Shown: positions 14,508-29,500 of the stretch, in pieces
Position numbering within the stretch: position 1 is the first letter of the stretch
Layout: every line of letters starts with the position of its first letter
Origin: Montifringilla adamsi
Lineage: Eukaryota; Chordata; Aves; Passeriformes; Passeridae
NCBI GenBank assembly: GCA_017590115.1
Contig: JAGGNK010015558.1
Location: 421,841-485,840, forward strand
Direction of reading: 5' to 3'
DNA length: 64,000 bases
Program-made: the position numbers and the translations under genes
The notes under the pieces: model-generated
What the model saw: only the letters and a program-made list of their open reading frames with translations
The model's database searches: none
What the model was told of the DNA's origin: nothing

Positions 14508-17500
14508 TTTGAATATTTATTTTCCTACATTTGCTTTTGGGGATGAAGACAAAAAATAAAGATACCAAAGATAAGGAGAAACCAACCAGGCACAATTTTA
14601 CAAATGGGACTTTCCCAGGAGTTATCCCATGCATGGTCTGTGAAAAGGCCCTCCTAGGAAAGGAATCACTGCAGTGTTCTTGTAAGTAGCTGCTGGCTTT
14701 TACTTGTGGATTTAAAGTGCTCTGAATACTGTTCTGACGTCCTAGTTCAGTGTGCTGTTTGAAACCTTGTCATCATTTGGATGTACCTGTTTTATGTAAT
14801 GAGCTGAGGTTGAAAAGGGAGAGGGAAGAAGTACAGCAGGTAACACATTCAGAAAGAATCGTTGATCTCCTAGCCCTTGCACATTAGGCAGAAACTCCCT
14901 TCTAGCCTGTATCTGTAATCAAAGAATCCCAAGGATCACACCTGAGAGAGGGAAAACTGAAGCCTCAGAGTACATTTTCTGCAGACTGGCACCCTGTTTG
15001 GTGCCAGGCTTTGAAACATACCTTCTCTTTCAGATTGCAGCGTGACTGTGCATAAAAGCTGCAAGGAGTGTGCTCCTGTGTGCACCAAGGTAACCTCCTA
15101 CACTGATCTTCCTAGAGGATACTTGCTTTCCAAGGGGCTGGAAACAATGAATTTAAAAAGAAAATACAGGCTGCCCAGACTCAGTGTCTGTGTGCGAGGG
15201 GCTGCGAGGGTGTCAGAATGGCTAATGTGAGCAACAGAGCTAACACTCTTTAATAATTGAATAACAATTAATTAATTGAATAACAATTTTTAGAAGGGGA
15301 TCAAAAACAAGTTTCAAGAAGTATTTATGTTTTTGAAGGGTTGCAAGCTCAGACTGTGAAATGGTGTGCCTGGAGGGTTACAGAACAGATTGAAAAGAAA
15401 GGCTTCTCAAAACCTCAGAGAGAAAGAACCCTTGTGTACTGGGGGGATTCCATATGTTTGGAATAATGGCAAGCAGAGATGGAAGGGGCTCTGGCAGGTG
15501 ACCTTATCTACCTCCTCACCCTTGGGCTGGCTCACTTCTAGGTAACAATTTGGGCAGATGTTTGTTTCGCCCATTCTGGGAAATCTCTGGAGGAGGAGAC
15601 TCCGCATCTGCCTGTCTAGGCAATTACTCCCAGTGTTCAGATGCTTCTGTTATAGGTAAAAATTGATCCAGCCAATTTAATAAAAATAAAAATAGAATTT
15701 ATTTCAAGACTGATACACAGTCCCGACAGCCAACAATCAAGGAACATCACCGACCCGGGGATCAAAGCTGGGAGAACACAGATCCGGCCTCTATGGCACT
15801 GAATCCCTCACAATGCTACTTGCCAGAGCCCGTTCTTATACCTTTTTTCTAGCCCGCTCAGGAGTCTCTTTGTCTCCTTTCTGGGTTCTCCATATTCATG
15901 TTGCTTCCATTCTCTGTCCTGTGCTGGACAAAGCCCTGTTGAGAACCGATATGTGTCCATTCTTCGGTTCCCGGAATCTCACATTCACATGTATGTCCCT
16001 GATGGCCCCGTTTATCTAAGATGAAAACCTTCATGGGCCATCATCGCTGGGCATTCTCCTGTTCATACCAGTGAGAACAACCATCTCATGGGCTAGGTTC
16101 ACTTCGAATGTTAATGACACACCTCCTCCTCAGCTGCCAGCTGCGATTTCATCACCCTGTGAAGCAACTCCCTTTTTCCCCTGCTAGTGTGATTTTGAGG
16201 TTTTTATATCTTAGACATATTTCTTGCATTTATATGTATATTCTCTACCAGCACGAATTACCATAATACATATAACACTTCTGAGCAGGGCAAAACCAGC
16301 ACTAGAGCGGGTGGATACTACCTTAACGGTTAAGAAGGAATGCATGCATGGAGAGGTTATCTTAACAAAAGCTTAATCTTGAAAACCAGATGTATAAGGC
16401 TACTGCCCTCAAGAAATAAAATGAGACTTGAAGAAAAATGTGCCACAATGATGCAGGTTATTTTTCACATTTGTGGAGCGTGTCTTTCTGGTGTAGCTGT
16501 GTTTTGCATCATGGTGTCTTTCAAGGAGAGCATGATTCCATACTGATTCTTTAGCATAAACAAGCCTTAAACTGTACATAAATCAAGTGGGTTTAATTTT
16601 GTTTATAATTTTCACATCATGGTCTTGCACTAATTTCTGGGAAACTTTAGGCATTAAGACTGCTGAACTGACAGCTTTCATTCCTGGGGAATGGTGGGTT
16701 ACTTGCAAGAGGACACGAGAGCCCTCAAAGCAAGAATGCAGTGCAGGAAATGTTCACTGACCCACCTGAAGTGAAGTATATGCCCAAGTACAGCAGGCTT
16801 TTGGTACAGATTTTGCAAAATTCGACTTTGGAAGGGGGAGTGGTTCTGCCATTGGTACCCATGCTTCAGATAGTGTACTACCACAAATGCTTTGATCTTA
16901 TTTGAGTACAAAGCCCTGAATGTACACTTTTTGTGCAGCCTTTGCAGGCAATACTCATATAGAGAAAGGTGAATGTTGTAACTCATTCTGCTTAGAAGAA
17001 ATAGTTTCATATCGTAGTACAAATAATATTCTACTTTGAATATAATTATCTACCAATAACTAATAAAATTAGTTATTGGAAGGAATTAGTACCATAATTT
17101 AGGACCTCTTTCTTTTAGCCCTTCATGTGATGGTATATGTGAATGAGTTACTGACTTGATTGTTAAGTTATGTGATTTCAAAAAATTCTTTTTTCAGAAA
17201 TCCCAGGAGAAATACCATAATAAAAACAAGCTCCAAGTTGGTGTAACAAGTAAGTTAGGTATAAACCTAGCATTTCTAAGGTAGGCCTTGATTAAAAATC
17301 ATGGGACTGACAGCATGAACTTTCCCATGTAATTTCTCTGTTTTTAAGTTTTGTTTCAGTACCTGTAAGAAAGGGTATGTGTTTCTAATGAATGGATTTT
17401 TTTTGAGAGATCACTGTTGAATTAACTAATCTTCTACTAAAATGAGTGTGAATTTACTATATTTTCAGTGAAAACAAAAAAAAAATGTAGTTAGTTCTGT

Positions 17501-20500
17501 CTATGTCATTTATCTTGTGCACAAGTATTTGCACACCTATAGAGCATGTATGATTTGAGATTATTTCCTTATCAAATTATAGCCACACTGAGGCTATTCC
17601 GCATTGCCTACAGGCTTTTTTTATATTCTGTGAGAGAGCATTGTGGTCATGTACCTTGGGAAGTAGGCATTCTTGCTGCCTGATGTGGGTCAATATGGAC
17701 ACCAGATATCATTTCTCAGTATAAGTGTGCTGTTGATGACATACTCTGTCAAACAATGATAAACTCATTGTTTGTCAAAATGTTGTATTGTGCTTTGCCT
17801 CACAGATTCCCTGCCTGGAGACATTTCACAGATGGTGCTGTCCTCAGTGCATCCTTCTTTCTCTGTGCCTATTGGACTGTCTCCTGGAAAGAGGGAAGCC
17901 TCACAACAGCCCTACCTCTTGTCCAGAAGTGTCCCCAGTGCCAGTTTGGAAAGGTAGAGTGGCAGTTGCGGATGGACCATGCTAAATACATCCTTCAGGA
18001 TATCTAGGAAGATTTAAACCATGAAATAAATGCGGTTGTTTTTTTTTTTTTTTTTTTTTTTTTTTATTTTTTCTTNNNNNNNNNNNNTTTTTTTTTTTTT
18101 TTTTTTTTTTTAATTTCTGCTCTAGAAGAGCTACACAATTTTCTGGACAAGACTCTGACACTAGCACCTGGAAGTCCAAGTCACAGTCCGAAGAGATGTT
18201 ACAAGCATTAGGGACCTTTTCTTCAATGGATGCTTTTATGATGGAAGGTGAGAATATTGCATGATGTTGCATCTTATAGCTAGTATTGGAAAGTGAAAAC
18301 CAGAAAAACTCCTTAGCTGATTTAGGAAGACACTTCATCTTCTCAAAGAAGAGCACTTGTTTTTGATAATTACAGTTGCATCCCTCTTTAAAATGATGAA
18401 ATTTAACACGTTAATCTTAAAAGAGAACTTTTCCTTTCTTCCTTGTAACTATTTTATAACTTTTGGAATATTTTAGTATGTTATTACCATTTTAAAGTAA
18501 CAGGGATAAATATACTGGCATCCTTGCAGAAACAGAACAGTAATACACTTTTCTTTTGTGCTCATCCAGTCGACTCTGTTGACCGTGTCCACTGCAAATT
18601 GTAAACCTGCAACACTTGTATTTCCTCAGTAGCCCAAGTTCTTAACTCCTACTGGTGCTCTTACAATAGCTGCATAGCCTTGTGAAGCAAATAGAAATAG
18701 ATTTTTCTGTAGCTAGGTGTGAGAGACTGAATTTGAAAGCTGAAGGGCTCTCACCCACACAGGATGGTGCACATACCGTTCACTGGACATCTGCTATTGG
18801 AAATACTGAATTTTATTTTTAAATTTTAAAATGTTTCTTCAAGCAAAGAGTTATAAAAAGGATTTAATTTGAGGAAAGAAGAGTGTTTTTCATCTATTCT
18901 CCTCCCCTTCTCTCACAAAAGCAATTCAACACTGGTAATAATATTCATATCTGGCAAACTTTGCTGTAGTAAAGACAGTGCCAGCGTTTGCAGAAGTCCT
19001 ACCTATAGTTCATCTCTGTGATGTGTTCCCCTTACTATATGAATAGATCTGCATGTACCAAGGGACTTCCCTTACTCTTTATATATGTGGTGTTAAAGAA
19101 ATATAAATTTTGTCATAGATGATGTGGATTTGTCTCAGTGGACTGATCTCTGCACAGATGCAGAAGAATTTGAGGCAGACTCCTGGAGTCTTGTTGTGGA
19201 TCCAATGTTCTGTAGCAAGCAAGAAAAGGATGTCGTCAAGCGGCAGGATGTCATATTTGGTCAGTATTTCAAAGCTGTGTGTAGGTTTAAATGCAATTTG
19301 ATGTATCAAATAGAGAGGGAACCTGCATGGTTTATGGCCAGAAGAATGAATGCTTCAACTCAAAACAACAAGAAGGTTCAAAGAACATTTTTATCACAAA
19401 GTACAATGTCTCCTAAATTAAGAAAATTGATAGTAGTGGCTACCAGAGACATACCTAGCCTGTTCGCAGAATAGTTGAAATTGGAAGGGGCCTCATCCAA
19501 TCCTCAGCGCAAGATGTTACAACCACAGCTTGTGCAGTGAGATACAGAGAGAATTGTGTCAGAGCCAGATAAATTAAGTCTTCTGACTGACATAAACGAT
19601 TAAGTTTGAGGCTCACACCGTAAAAGGAATTATGACTGTGTATTTGATAGACTAAATTCTGCCTTATAAGGTGTGCAGAATATTCAGGTGATTACTACAC
19701 TATCCTTTTTTCTTTTATACCACAGAGCTGATGCAAACAGAAGTACATCACATCCATACCCTGTTCATTATGTCTGAAGTATTCAGGAAAGGGATGAAGG
19801 AAGAACTGCAGCTTGACCACACCATGGTGGACAGAATATTCCCCTGCTTAGATGAGCTACTGGAGGTGCACAGGCAATTCTTCTGCAGAATGAAGGACAG
19901 GCGGCAGGAATCATGCATGGCAGGGAGTGAGCGTAATTTTGTCATCAGCAGAATTGGAGACATCCTTGTGCAGCAGGTAGAAGCATCAGTTCTCTTAATC
20001 CTTTAAGTGCTCAGGGTTTCAAATTTAAACAATTTTTTAACTCCAAAACTTCTGTGGGCAAGAAGACAATTATGGTTGCCTCAGAAAGATTCAAAACCTG
20101 TCCTCCCTGATTATTTAAGGATGAAATAGCAATGCAAAAAATATCATTATTGTCAGGTAACTGGGGTGAACTTGGGGTGGATTTCTCCCTGTGTGGTATG
20201 AGTGACAAGGGAAGTGATGAACTTGGTCGTGTTTGCAGTAGAAGGCTGCTGTCATACAAAGAACTGCAAAAAATGGAAGTAATGGATTCACTTTGTCAGC
20301 TGAGGAGAGATGTAAAGAGCTGATGATGGAAAGGAAACTACCCATTAATTTCTTGTAGTAATCTGGCGTCCCAGATCAGTTATGTCCTAGGATACTGCTC
20401 AGTAGGGAAGGTGTGGTTGCAAGGTGTTTCCTGTGGCCAAAGATTAGCTAACAGATGGCTTGGCATTCACATCTCACTTCCTTGTGAAAGGGAGGTGTAG

Positions 20501-23500
20501 CTTTTCTCCTTCTGTCAGTCTTTTTTCACTCCACTGAAATAAAGAGCTGAGATGTTACTTTGTCTAGAAGCAATGTGGAGATCAGACAAAAGTAAATGAA
20601 CCTCAGAGGGTTGTGTTTGAAAGGAGGTGAAGGAAATGCCATTATAATGTTCTGGCTGTTACCGGCAAGAGTACAGTAGAGGTTGCTTGTGCTCTCTCCA
20701 GCCTGTGTTGATCTTCTTGCTCCTAAAAACAGCTAGCCTATTTTCATTCTGTAGTGACAGGCCTTGTTAGTGAAATTCAGAGAACTTGATAAACCATGTA
20801 ATGTAAAAGTTCCCTTTTCATACAAAATTCACTAGTTAAAGGTACACACTTTCCTGTCAGATAGAATGCTGAGCACAATTCACTTATTAATTTCTTCAGT
20901 TTTCAGAGGAAAATGCAACTAAAATGGAGAAAATATACGGAGAGTTTTGTAGCCATCAGAAAGAAGCTGTTAATCTCTTCAAAGAGCTGCAACAAAACAA
21001 GAAGTTCCAGAATTTTATTAAAGTAAGTTAATGTGGAATCATAAGCACTATTGACAAAATGCTCAGGAAAAGGTACATAACTATTACTTAGATTTAGGGT
21101 TGGAATTATATTCTGTAACTCACTTTAAATGGCTAATAAAAATGGCAAAAGTTTTTTCTCCTTAACTAGTGAGCTGATAAATCACAGTTTTCTTTCAAAT
21201 TTTAGAATGCTTTAGCATCCAGTGTGTATTACACACGTGTTCCTGTTACAGTATGCCTCATCCCTCAGCACAGCGACTGTTCCTTGGGGATGGTTCCAAT
21301 TACCCAGCATTTGTTTTAACTTACTCTAATGCTTTTAGATCATATTTCTTATTAGTCAATTGGTGGTTTAATATGCCTTTACTACCTAAGGTATATATTT
21401 ACATCTGTGCAGCTGAGAAATAGCAACCTGTTGGCACGACGCCGAGGAATCCCTGAATGCATTTTGCTCGTCACCCAGCGAATCACCAAATACCCTGTTC
21501 TGGTTGAAAGGATATTGCAATACTCAAAAGGTAAATAAAAGCTAAAGTGTTGCTTCATGTCTGAAATCCTAGCACACTTCTAATGTAAGGAATTTACACA
21601 GCTACAATATCACAAAAGATTAAATTCACTGCTCTGTTGAGATACAACCACAGTAACATAAATGCCTACTGTTCAGGCAAATGTCACATGGTCAGGGCTG
21701 TCTGGTCAATATAGGTCTTGTCAAGGGTGGGTTGTGAAGATTTCTGATATTCCAGCCAGGTAAGCCGTAGAAGTCCAGAACAGCAGACTTGTTTTAGGAA
21801 AAGACCTTGACTAAAGTATGTGAAATTAGCTCAGATACATATGTGTACCTTTGGAATTAAATCTGAAGGAGCCTTTTCTAAGTAGGGCTAGAAAAACATT
21901 TTGTAAATTACTCTCTGTTTTTTCAGGCAAAGCTTGAGTGCCCTCTGGAACTTAGTATAACTTTTTACAATTACTATTAACTTACAGATATTGCCCCCTA
22001 AATGAGCAGTAAATGAGCATTGTAGAAAGTTGCATATACAATACAAATCCTTTGTACTTGCAATCCTGTTTCAAGGATACTTTTGTTTAGCCATAAAAAT
22101 AATATACTATATGATTTACTTAGCCACTAATTTTTTTTTGAGTGTTGGCACCTCATAAATATTTCAGAAACTATCCAATATGTTTTGGATAATGAATAAA
22201 TGTGAGGTACAGGTCATCTTTTAATAGGTGAGTCAAAGGTATATACCTCTAATAATTCTAGTAAAATGGTTGCAAGGTTCAACTTAAATTAACAAATGTA
22301 TCAATTTACGGTTTGCATCATGCTGATTGTTTCCAGAAAGCAAGGAATTATATCTTCTCTTGAACATGCTGACTAGTGTCATGTTGTTTATTTTTTGTTT
22401 CATACAGAAGGAACAGAAGAGCATAGAGACTTGTGCAAAGCCCTTCGTCTAATTAAGGATATAATAGCAACAGTAGATTTGAAAGTGAATGAGTATGAGA
22501 AAAAGCAAAAGCTGTTGGAAATTCTCTGTAGAACTGAGAACAAAACATATACAAAGCTGAAAAATGGCCATGTTTTTAGGAAGCAAGACTTGATGAGGAA
22601 AGAGAGGATACTTCTTCATGAAGGTTTAGTGTATTGGAAGACAGCGACTGGTCGATTCAAAGGTATTTCATCTCAACAGTAAAGTCTTTTAACTCTTTAC
22701 TTGCAAATAACATTCAAAGACTGGTTAAAGAGTGAAAATACTTTCTTGTGCTATATTGCAAATAAGAATGTCTGCGGTAATGGTATTGCCAATGTTCCAC
22801 TAATTTCTGGATGACCAGTTCCAGAAGCTGCCATAATTTGTGAGTAATCTGCATAAGAACACAAGTTCACGTATAATACCATCTGCATTTCTTCTTCTAA
22901 TCCCCTCCTTCTAGTTTTTTGGTTTCAAATTTAATTTAATAACATAATGTTTTGACTTGTACATTTTTATTGTTTGCAGTATTTGCCATTGAAAATAGCT
23001 TATTAACAATTCAGTGGTAATGAGACATCCGTAGTAGAAAAGAAATTCTGAAGCCACACTTGGCCGGAGCACAATTTTTACATGCAAGCTCAGATTTTGA
23101 TTTTTGGTGGTAATCATGTATTAGGGGTTAGGGTTTCTTTAGACCCTACTAGTTTTTGCTCTACAACTTTATAAAGCTGTCTGTTGATCATTATTCTAGA
23201 AATGCTTTTACCAGTGTAATACTGTGCTATGAGTGTGTGTTACACACAGACAAAGCAGGGTTATGTGAGGTAGTCTTTGCCAGGCTTAGGGAAGTTGTAC
23301 TGCCGTTGGTGCAAGGATTTTTTCTTTCCCTGGGCCTGTGTTCCAGCGTAGTGCACTTTCCTGGGAGATACAAAGCAGGGATGTGCAAGTCCTTTGTGGA
23401 GACCATGGGCTAATTCAGATATTTCCCGTTTAGTTTACTGTAGGATTCTATGACATATTTCTTCATCGGGGCTTCCCCTTTATAAAGATAAAGTAATAAT

Positions 23501-26500
23501 TTAACACTGATTGCAGTAATCTTAATTAAAATCCAGTATTTTCCATTTCTCATTTTAAGACACCTTAGCTCTGCTTCTAACTGATGTACTACTGTTCTTA
23601 CAAGAAAAGGATCAAAAATACATCTTTGCAGCTGTTGTGAGTATATTGTCAGATATTTTAACACATATGTTGCACATTAATTTGTGTATTTCTCAAAAAT
23701 TACGTCCTTATCCAGCTCATTCCCCCATAACTTTTTTTTTTTCTAAAATCCTGGTATTGTATGTCAGTATATAGAAAACTTAATTTGTTCTCAAAAGTAA
23801 GTTTTTTTGTGGAAAAGGATAAAATTAACAGAATTATATCTTTAATGTTGTGCTTTTCACGGTTGTGAAGGTGGGAAGTAATGCAGGCTCTTTCAGTTGT
23901 CTAATTTAAATTTTAATTTTTTTGTTCCATAAAACAAACGGAAGAACAATTGTTACTGAAAATATAGTAGTAGACACACATAAAAGACATGAAAGGTCAT
24001 GGAAAGAAGTTCCCAAAGTATATAAATATAAACATTATATGAATATTGTGTCTCAGTATCAGTGAGCCTCTGAGATTTTCTTTTTAGCACATATCTAGTG
24101 CTTGATTTGTTAGTTGACAGTGTTACATATTTTAAAGAATAGTTTAAAAGGATGTCTGATTACTCAAACTTTCAGTAGTCTGACTATACCAGGACTAGTG
24201 TTAGTCCAATGAATTGAAAAATCATGTTCTTCCTAGAGTGTGGTGTTTTATAAGAAAGTAATTTATTATGCATGTACTTTGACTGTTTCCTCCAGGACCA
24301 GAAGCCTTCAGTTATCTCCCTTCAGAAGCTCATAGTAAGAGAAGTAGCCAATGAAGAAAGGGGGATGTTTCTGATCAGTGCTTCATCTGTGGGGCCTGAG
24401 ATGTATGAGGTTCATACCAGCTCCAAAGAAGAACGTAACAACTGGATGAGGCATATTCAAGAGGCAGTGGAAAGGTAGGGAGAAAGGAGTTTGGTTTTCA
24501 TGCTGGTAGTCCAAAGTAGATGGGAGGTTGGCTGGATATTCATGGTAGCATGTTCTTTGTTCTGCATTGTACTGGGTCCATCTGTGAGTTTGGGTTTTCC
24601 TCTGAGCTCAAGGTGCTTCATCACTCCTGCCATACTTCCCATATTCCTCCTGGTTTCCCACTGAATCAGACCCTTTCTGTTCCTCATTAGACATCCTTAC
24701 CAACCATTGTACCAGCCTTCCCTCACCTCTGCCTTTGGCACTGGCTGCCTTCCAGGGTCCTGCAGGTGTCCATACAACCATTTTGAGGAAATCATAATAA
24801 CATGCTTGTTATCTTGGTGTCAGCTCTATTAAGAATGGTAGGGAAAACATTGCTTCTGATGGGGCCAAGCTTATGCTTGGGACAGCATGCCTGTGGGTGG
24901 GCACCAGCCACTCTCGCTGCACAGTGCAGCCTTACCAGAGTAATAAGGAGTCCTTCAGTCTGCTTGATGTCCACTTGCTGCTTCTTAAAGAGGCAGACAA
25001 ATGCCATGCTTCTGGATTGTTGCAAAAGGTGCTGGTGTTGTGTTCTGTTTATTGTGAACATAACATTGTATTGAAGAGGAATATGTGATGTGCAGATTTT
25101 GCTTTATTCACCTTTGTCTTTTATCTTTCAAGTTGTCCAGAGGAAGAGGAAGTAAAAATGAGTGAATCTGATGAGGACAGACGTATTGCTGAAGCCAAGG
25201 CATACAGAATTCAGAAATATCAAGGTGTGGTATCTTTCCTGTCGCTCTGAGAGCTCCGGCATCCTCGGAATTCAGGATGAATTAGTAATGCACTCATACT
25301 GGTTGATGTGTTCGAAGTGGCTCAACAGGCAGAGTCACAGCAGAGACAGATGAGGAGGTCTGATGGTATAACGTGAGGGTAGTAAAAGAGAAGCATGTTT
25401 TTTCCAAACACTTTAATGGTTTTGCTACATTTCTATAACTGAAAAGTAAAAATAAAAATAGATGTTTTCAAAACAAATACTGATTTTCGCAGATTAGCAT
25501 CAGGATCAGGTAGTTCTGAGTTTGTGAAAATACCTTGAATCTTCAAAATTGTGTGGCTTTGTTTTTGTTTATAGCACTTTGTCCTTTGCTGCTATTATTT
25601 TTATTGGAAAATATAGCTAATAAGGATAAATTCTGCTTCCTTGGTGCCCCCACGCTTAACTCCCACATCTTTATATTGCTGTGAGGAGAGAAATTGTGGC
25701 AATGTCTGTCCTATTGAGAGCCACAGGGAAGGGATCCTCTGCTGAAAGTAGGCGTTCTCTGAGGTTGAGGCCCTGAGTTACTAGCAAACATGAGCAAGTG
25801 CTTTCCCAGGAGGTAGAACTAACATGTTGTTATAAGAAGACAGCAGTAATGAGGGTCAGAGAGAGCAGCCAAAGCCACCTCATCAGGGTAGGGCTTTGGC
25901 CTAGACTCTGCCAGGGTGTATGCTAGCTTTCATTTGGATAGACTGTGGGATGAACTTGGATGAATTTGGGTCCTGGCCACTTAAAAGAAGCTTAACTTGA
26001 ATTAGCACTTTCTACATGGCATAAAGATTAGAAAGATGAATGGGGAACATGCTTTCCCTGGAGGATAAAAAATGGTAATACAGTTTTCAATTTTGCACTG
26101 TTCCATTTTGGTTGACAGAATCACTGAGTAACCAGGACCAGCAAATCTGCAGTTACTTAGAAGAAAAGCTGCATATCTATGCAGAACTGGCAGATATGTG
26201 TGGGTTTGACGATGTCCATGTAGAACCTCACCTACTTATCAAACCAGATTCCGGAGAAACTCCACAGGCTGCTTCACTGCTGGCAGCAGCACTCAGAGAA
26301 GGTGAGCTTGCACTGGAAGAGTGGATTGGTGGCTCTTCATGTGAGCAGATATTTTAAGGTGACCAACTGAAGACATGTGGCCTTGTGTTGTAATTCTGTC
26401 AGGTCTCAAGAAGTGGCAGTGTCAAAAATTCCAAAAGGGCATAGAACAAAAATCTGTTGATTTTTGTCAGATACAGGAGATGGTACCTGCCAGATTGTAA

Positions 26501-29500
26501 AATATCTGGATATTTTGGTTATGTTTAGGGCATAACATCAAATATAAGCAGGCAGGGGGTGGTGTTAGGTTGTTAGCTGTCCTCACAGTACAGCTCTGTG
26601 AAGCACAGGAGGGGAGAAGCTTGTATGCAGTATGATATTGCCTGGTCCCCAACCTTCACCTACCTTGGCTGATTTTGATGTCACTTCAGAATCCTGTATG
26701 ATTACATACAGGGCAAATCAAATTTCTATCAAGAAACACCTAGCACAATTGTTGTAGGAGCCCTTTTTTTTCTGCCTGCTATCTAACAGGGTGTTGTTAG
26801 ATGGCTGCACCATTTACAGTGCTGTCCTACAAAGGAAGGAAGGGAATGGCATTTGTAGATACCTTCCCTAGCTGGATCTTCAACTAAACTTCTCCTAAAC
26901 TCAGTGGAAAGGAGTCCTGGTAAACTGAGTCCTGATTTTAGCATCACCTAAGTTGAGAACTGTGTGCTACTAACAACATTTCAACCTATAAAGCAGTGGA
27001 GCTTAGTCTTCATCATCATTATAAAGTCAAAGAGCATTTTATTGATAAAATTGATTAAATTTGTGTAGGGTACAGTAAGTCAGTGATGAAACAGAAAGTA
27101 CTTGAAATGGCAGCCTATAGTTGTTACACACCTTATTCTGCCCACTTCTGTATTTTTCACTTTCTCTCATGCTGTTGTTGATGTTGATGATGTCTTTGAT
27201 TTCGGAACTCTACAACACTCTGTGTAAGCTTACAGTTGTTAACATTGTAGACAATTTGTAGGGATCTTTTTCCAAAATGGAAATACTAAGTTCCTGAGCT
27301 AATAGCAGACTCTATGGGAATAAAGCATTGCTCACAGTAGAGAAAGACAGAATTACGTAGTGCTTAAGCAAATTAGATGTACACAAATCCATGAGATGAG
27401 ATGGGATAAATCCAAGGCTGCTCAGCAAGCTGACCAATGTCACTGTGAGGCTGTTTTCTGTCAACTTTGAAAGTCACAGTGATCAGGAGAGGTTCCTGAT
27501 GACTTGAAGAAAGCAAGCCTCACACTCCAAGAAGGAATATATACAGAACTAAAAAACAGTCAGTCTGACCACCATCTCTGAGATAATCCTCCTGGAAGGC
27601 ATTTCCAAGAACCTGAAAGATAGGAAGATGATTTGGAGCGACTGTCACAGATTAATTAGGGCTGACTAACCTGACAAGTTTTATGGGGAGAGAAGGGCGC
27701 ATGTTGGTTACCTTGACATCTCTCAGACCTTCAACACTGTTTGCACTGGCTGTAGTATTACATCTGACTCGATGTAAACTGCTTAACTGGGTGGAAGACA
27801 GGCTGGACTGCTGGGCTGAAGGGGTCAGTCATATGCCATCCAGTTGGTATCATGTTATTAGGGGATTCTCTTAGCGGGTGTATCCTGAGACTGAGGTAGT
27901 GTTCAACATATTTATTAATGCAGTTAATGTAATGAGTACATTCTTAGCAAGCCCATGACTGTCATGGTGAGAGGTGGAGCATTCACTGAGCTGAAGAGAC
28001 CTCTACAGATTGAGAAAATGGTAAGAGGAACACTTAGACATTTCACAAAGATAAATGCAAAGTGCTGCATCTCAGGTGATGTAATCCTGTGTGTTGGTGC
28101 AGACTGGACACTGATGAGGTAGAAAATACCTTTGTGGAAGTGGACCTGGCAGTCCTACTCGACAGCAGGTTGACCATGAGGCAGCAGTTGCTCTTGTGGC
28201 AAAGATGACCAACTGCTTCCTGTGCTGCTGCAGTAGGAGGGGAGTTGCCAGCAAATTGAGGCAGGTGATTCTTCCTCTACTTAACCTTGGTGAGTCCTGT
28301 CTGGGCTGCCATGATGAATGCTGCACTTTCCCTGGCCAAGAGAGACATTGACAAAGTAGAACAAATCCAGTGAAAGGCACCAGAATGACTAGAGGGCTGG
28401 AGAACACGATGTCTAAAGGCAAGCTGAGGTAGCTGGCTTGGTGTGATCTCATTACTGTCCACAGCAGTGTAATGGGAGGATATAGAGAAGACGGATTTTT
28501 CAGAGGCACATGACAATAAAAGAACACATGGACAAGAGACAATAGTCCTGTGGTGAAACCCAGGCAATTGCAATTAACTAAAATTAAAAATCAAATGCCA
28601 TGAGAATGTTAAAATACTGGAGCAGGTTGCTCAGGGAGACTTTGAAGCTTCCATCTTCAGAGGTGTTAAAGGCTTGTTGTGCAAAGCTCTGAGCAACACA
28701 ATTTATACTGACCAGTTTTAGTGAAGTGCAGGACTGGGTGACCTCTGAAAGTCCCTTACAAGTTAGATTATTCCATGGTCAATAATTTCTATGTCATTGA
28801 GGAACTTAGTGGATTTATGCACTAAGGAGCGATTTAAGGGCTGTCTGTAATTCTGCATCTTTTCCTCTTCAGTTGAAAGTCTCCACATTGCTGTAACAAC
28901 ATCACAAGTGAGTGATGAAACAGACAGATCACCTGAGGAAAGTACTGAGGAATTAAGTGTGAAGCATAGATTCACTACCAATGAAATACAGGAATCTGCT
29001 CTGGGTGGTGAGTAAAATTTGGTGCTTTTATATCTTTAGAGTGCTAAAATAATTGATACCAGATAGAAAGTAATGTAGTAAAAGTTGTCTTTGGGCAAAT
29101 GCTCAGGTAGTGTAAATTGTTACATAACTTTGTTGAAAGTACACTTTCTTGTCATTTTTGTTCAGCTCTGCACCAAGTCTATATTGCACTATGGGCCATT
29201 TCTCTTGTTGTCAGGAGGCTTGAAAACTGGGATTGATATTCCAATAATTTCAGCTGCAAAAGGTAGCATTAATTTCTCACAACAAAATCGTGAATAAAGT
29301 TGTCTAAAAAACATTGCTACAGAGCATTTTAGTGTTATGGTTACACTTATCTCCAAACTTGCATAAATGAAATAGTGCTAATTTGTAAGGTAGGAAAACT
29401 GGGTTGAGCCACATGTGCCATCATGGCTTGCAAATTTGTTTTTCCCCAGCCTAGGATCCATTATGTAACTACAAGCCATAAAAATCACTTTCTCATAGTC

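Noticed and set aside
28072..28573. Minus-strand frames of 156 and 98 codons
   Set aside because: They are the antisense of the CR1 element at 27405-28785.
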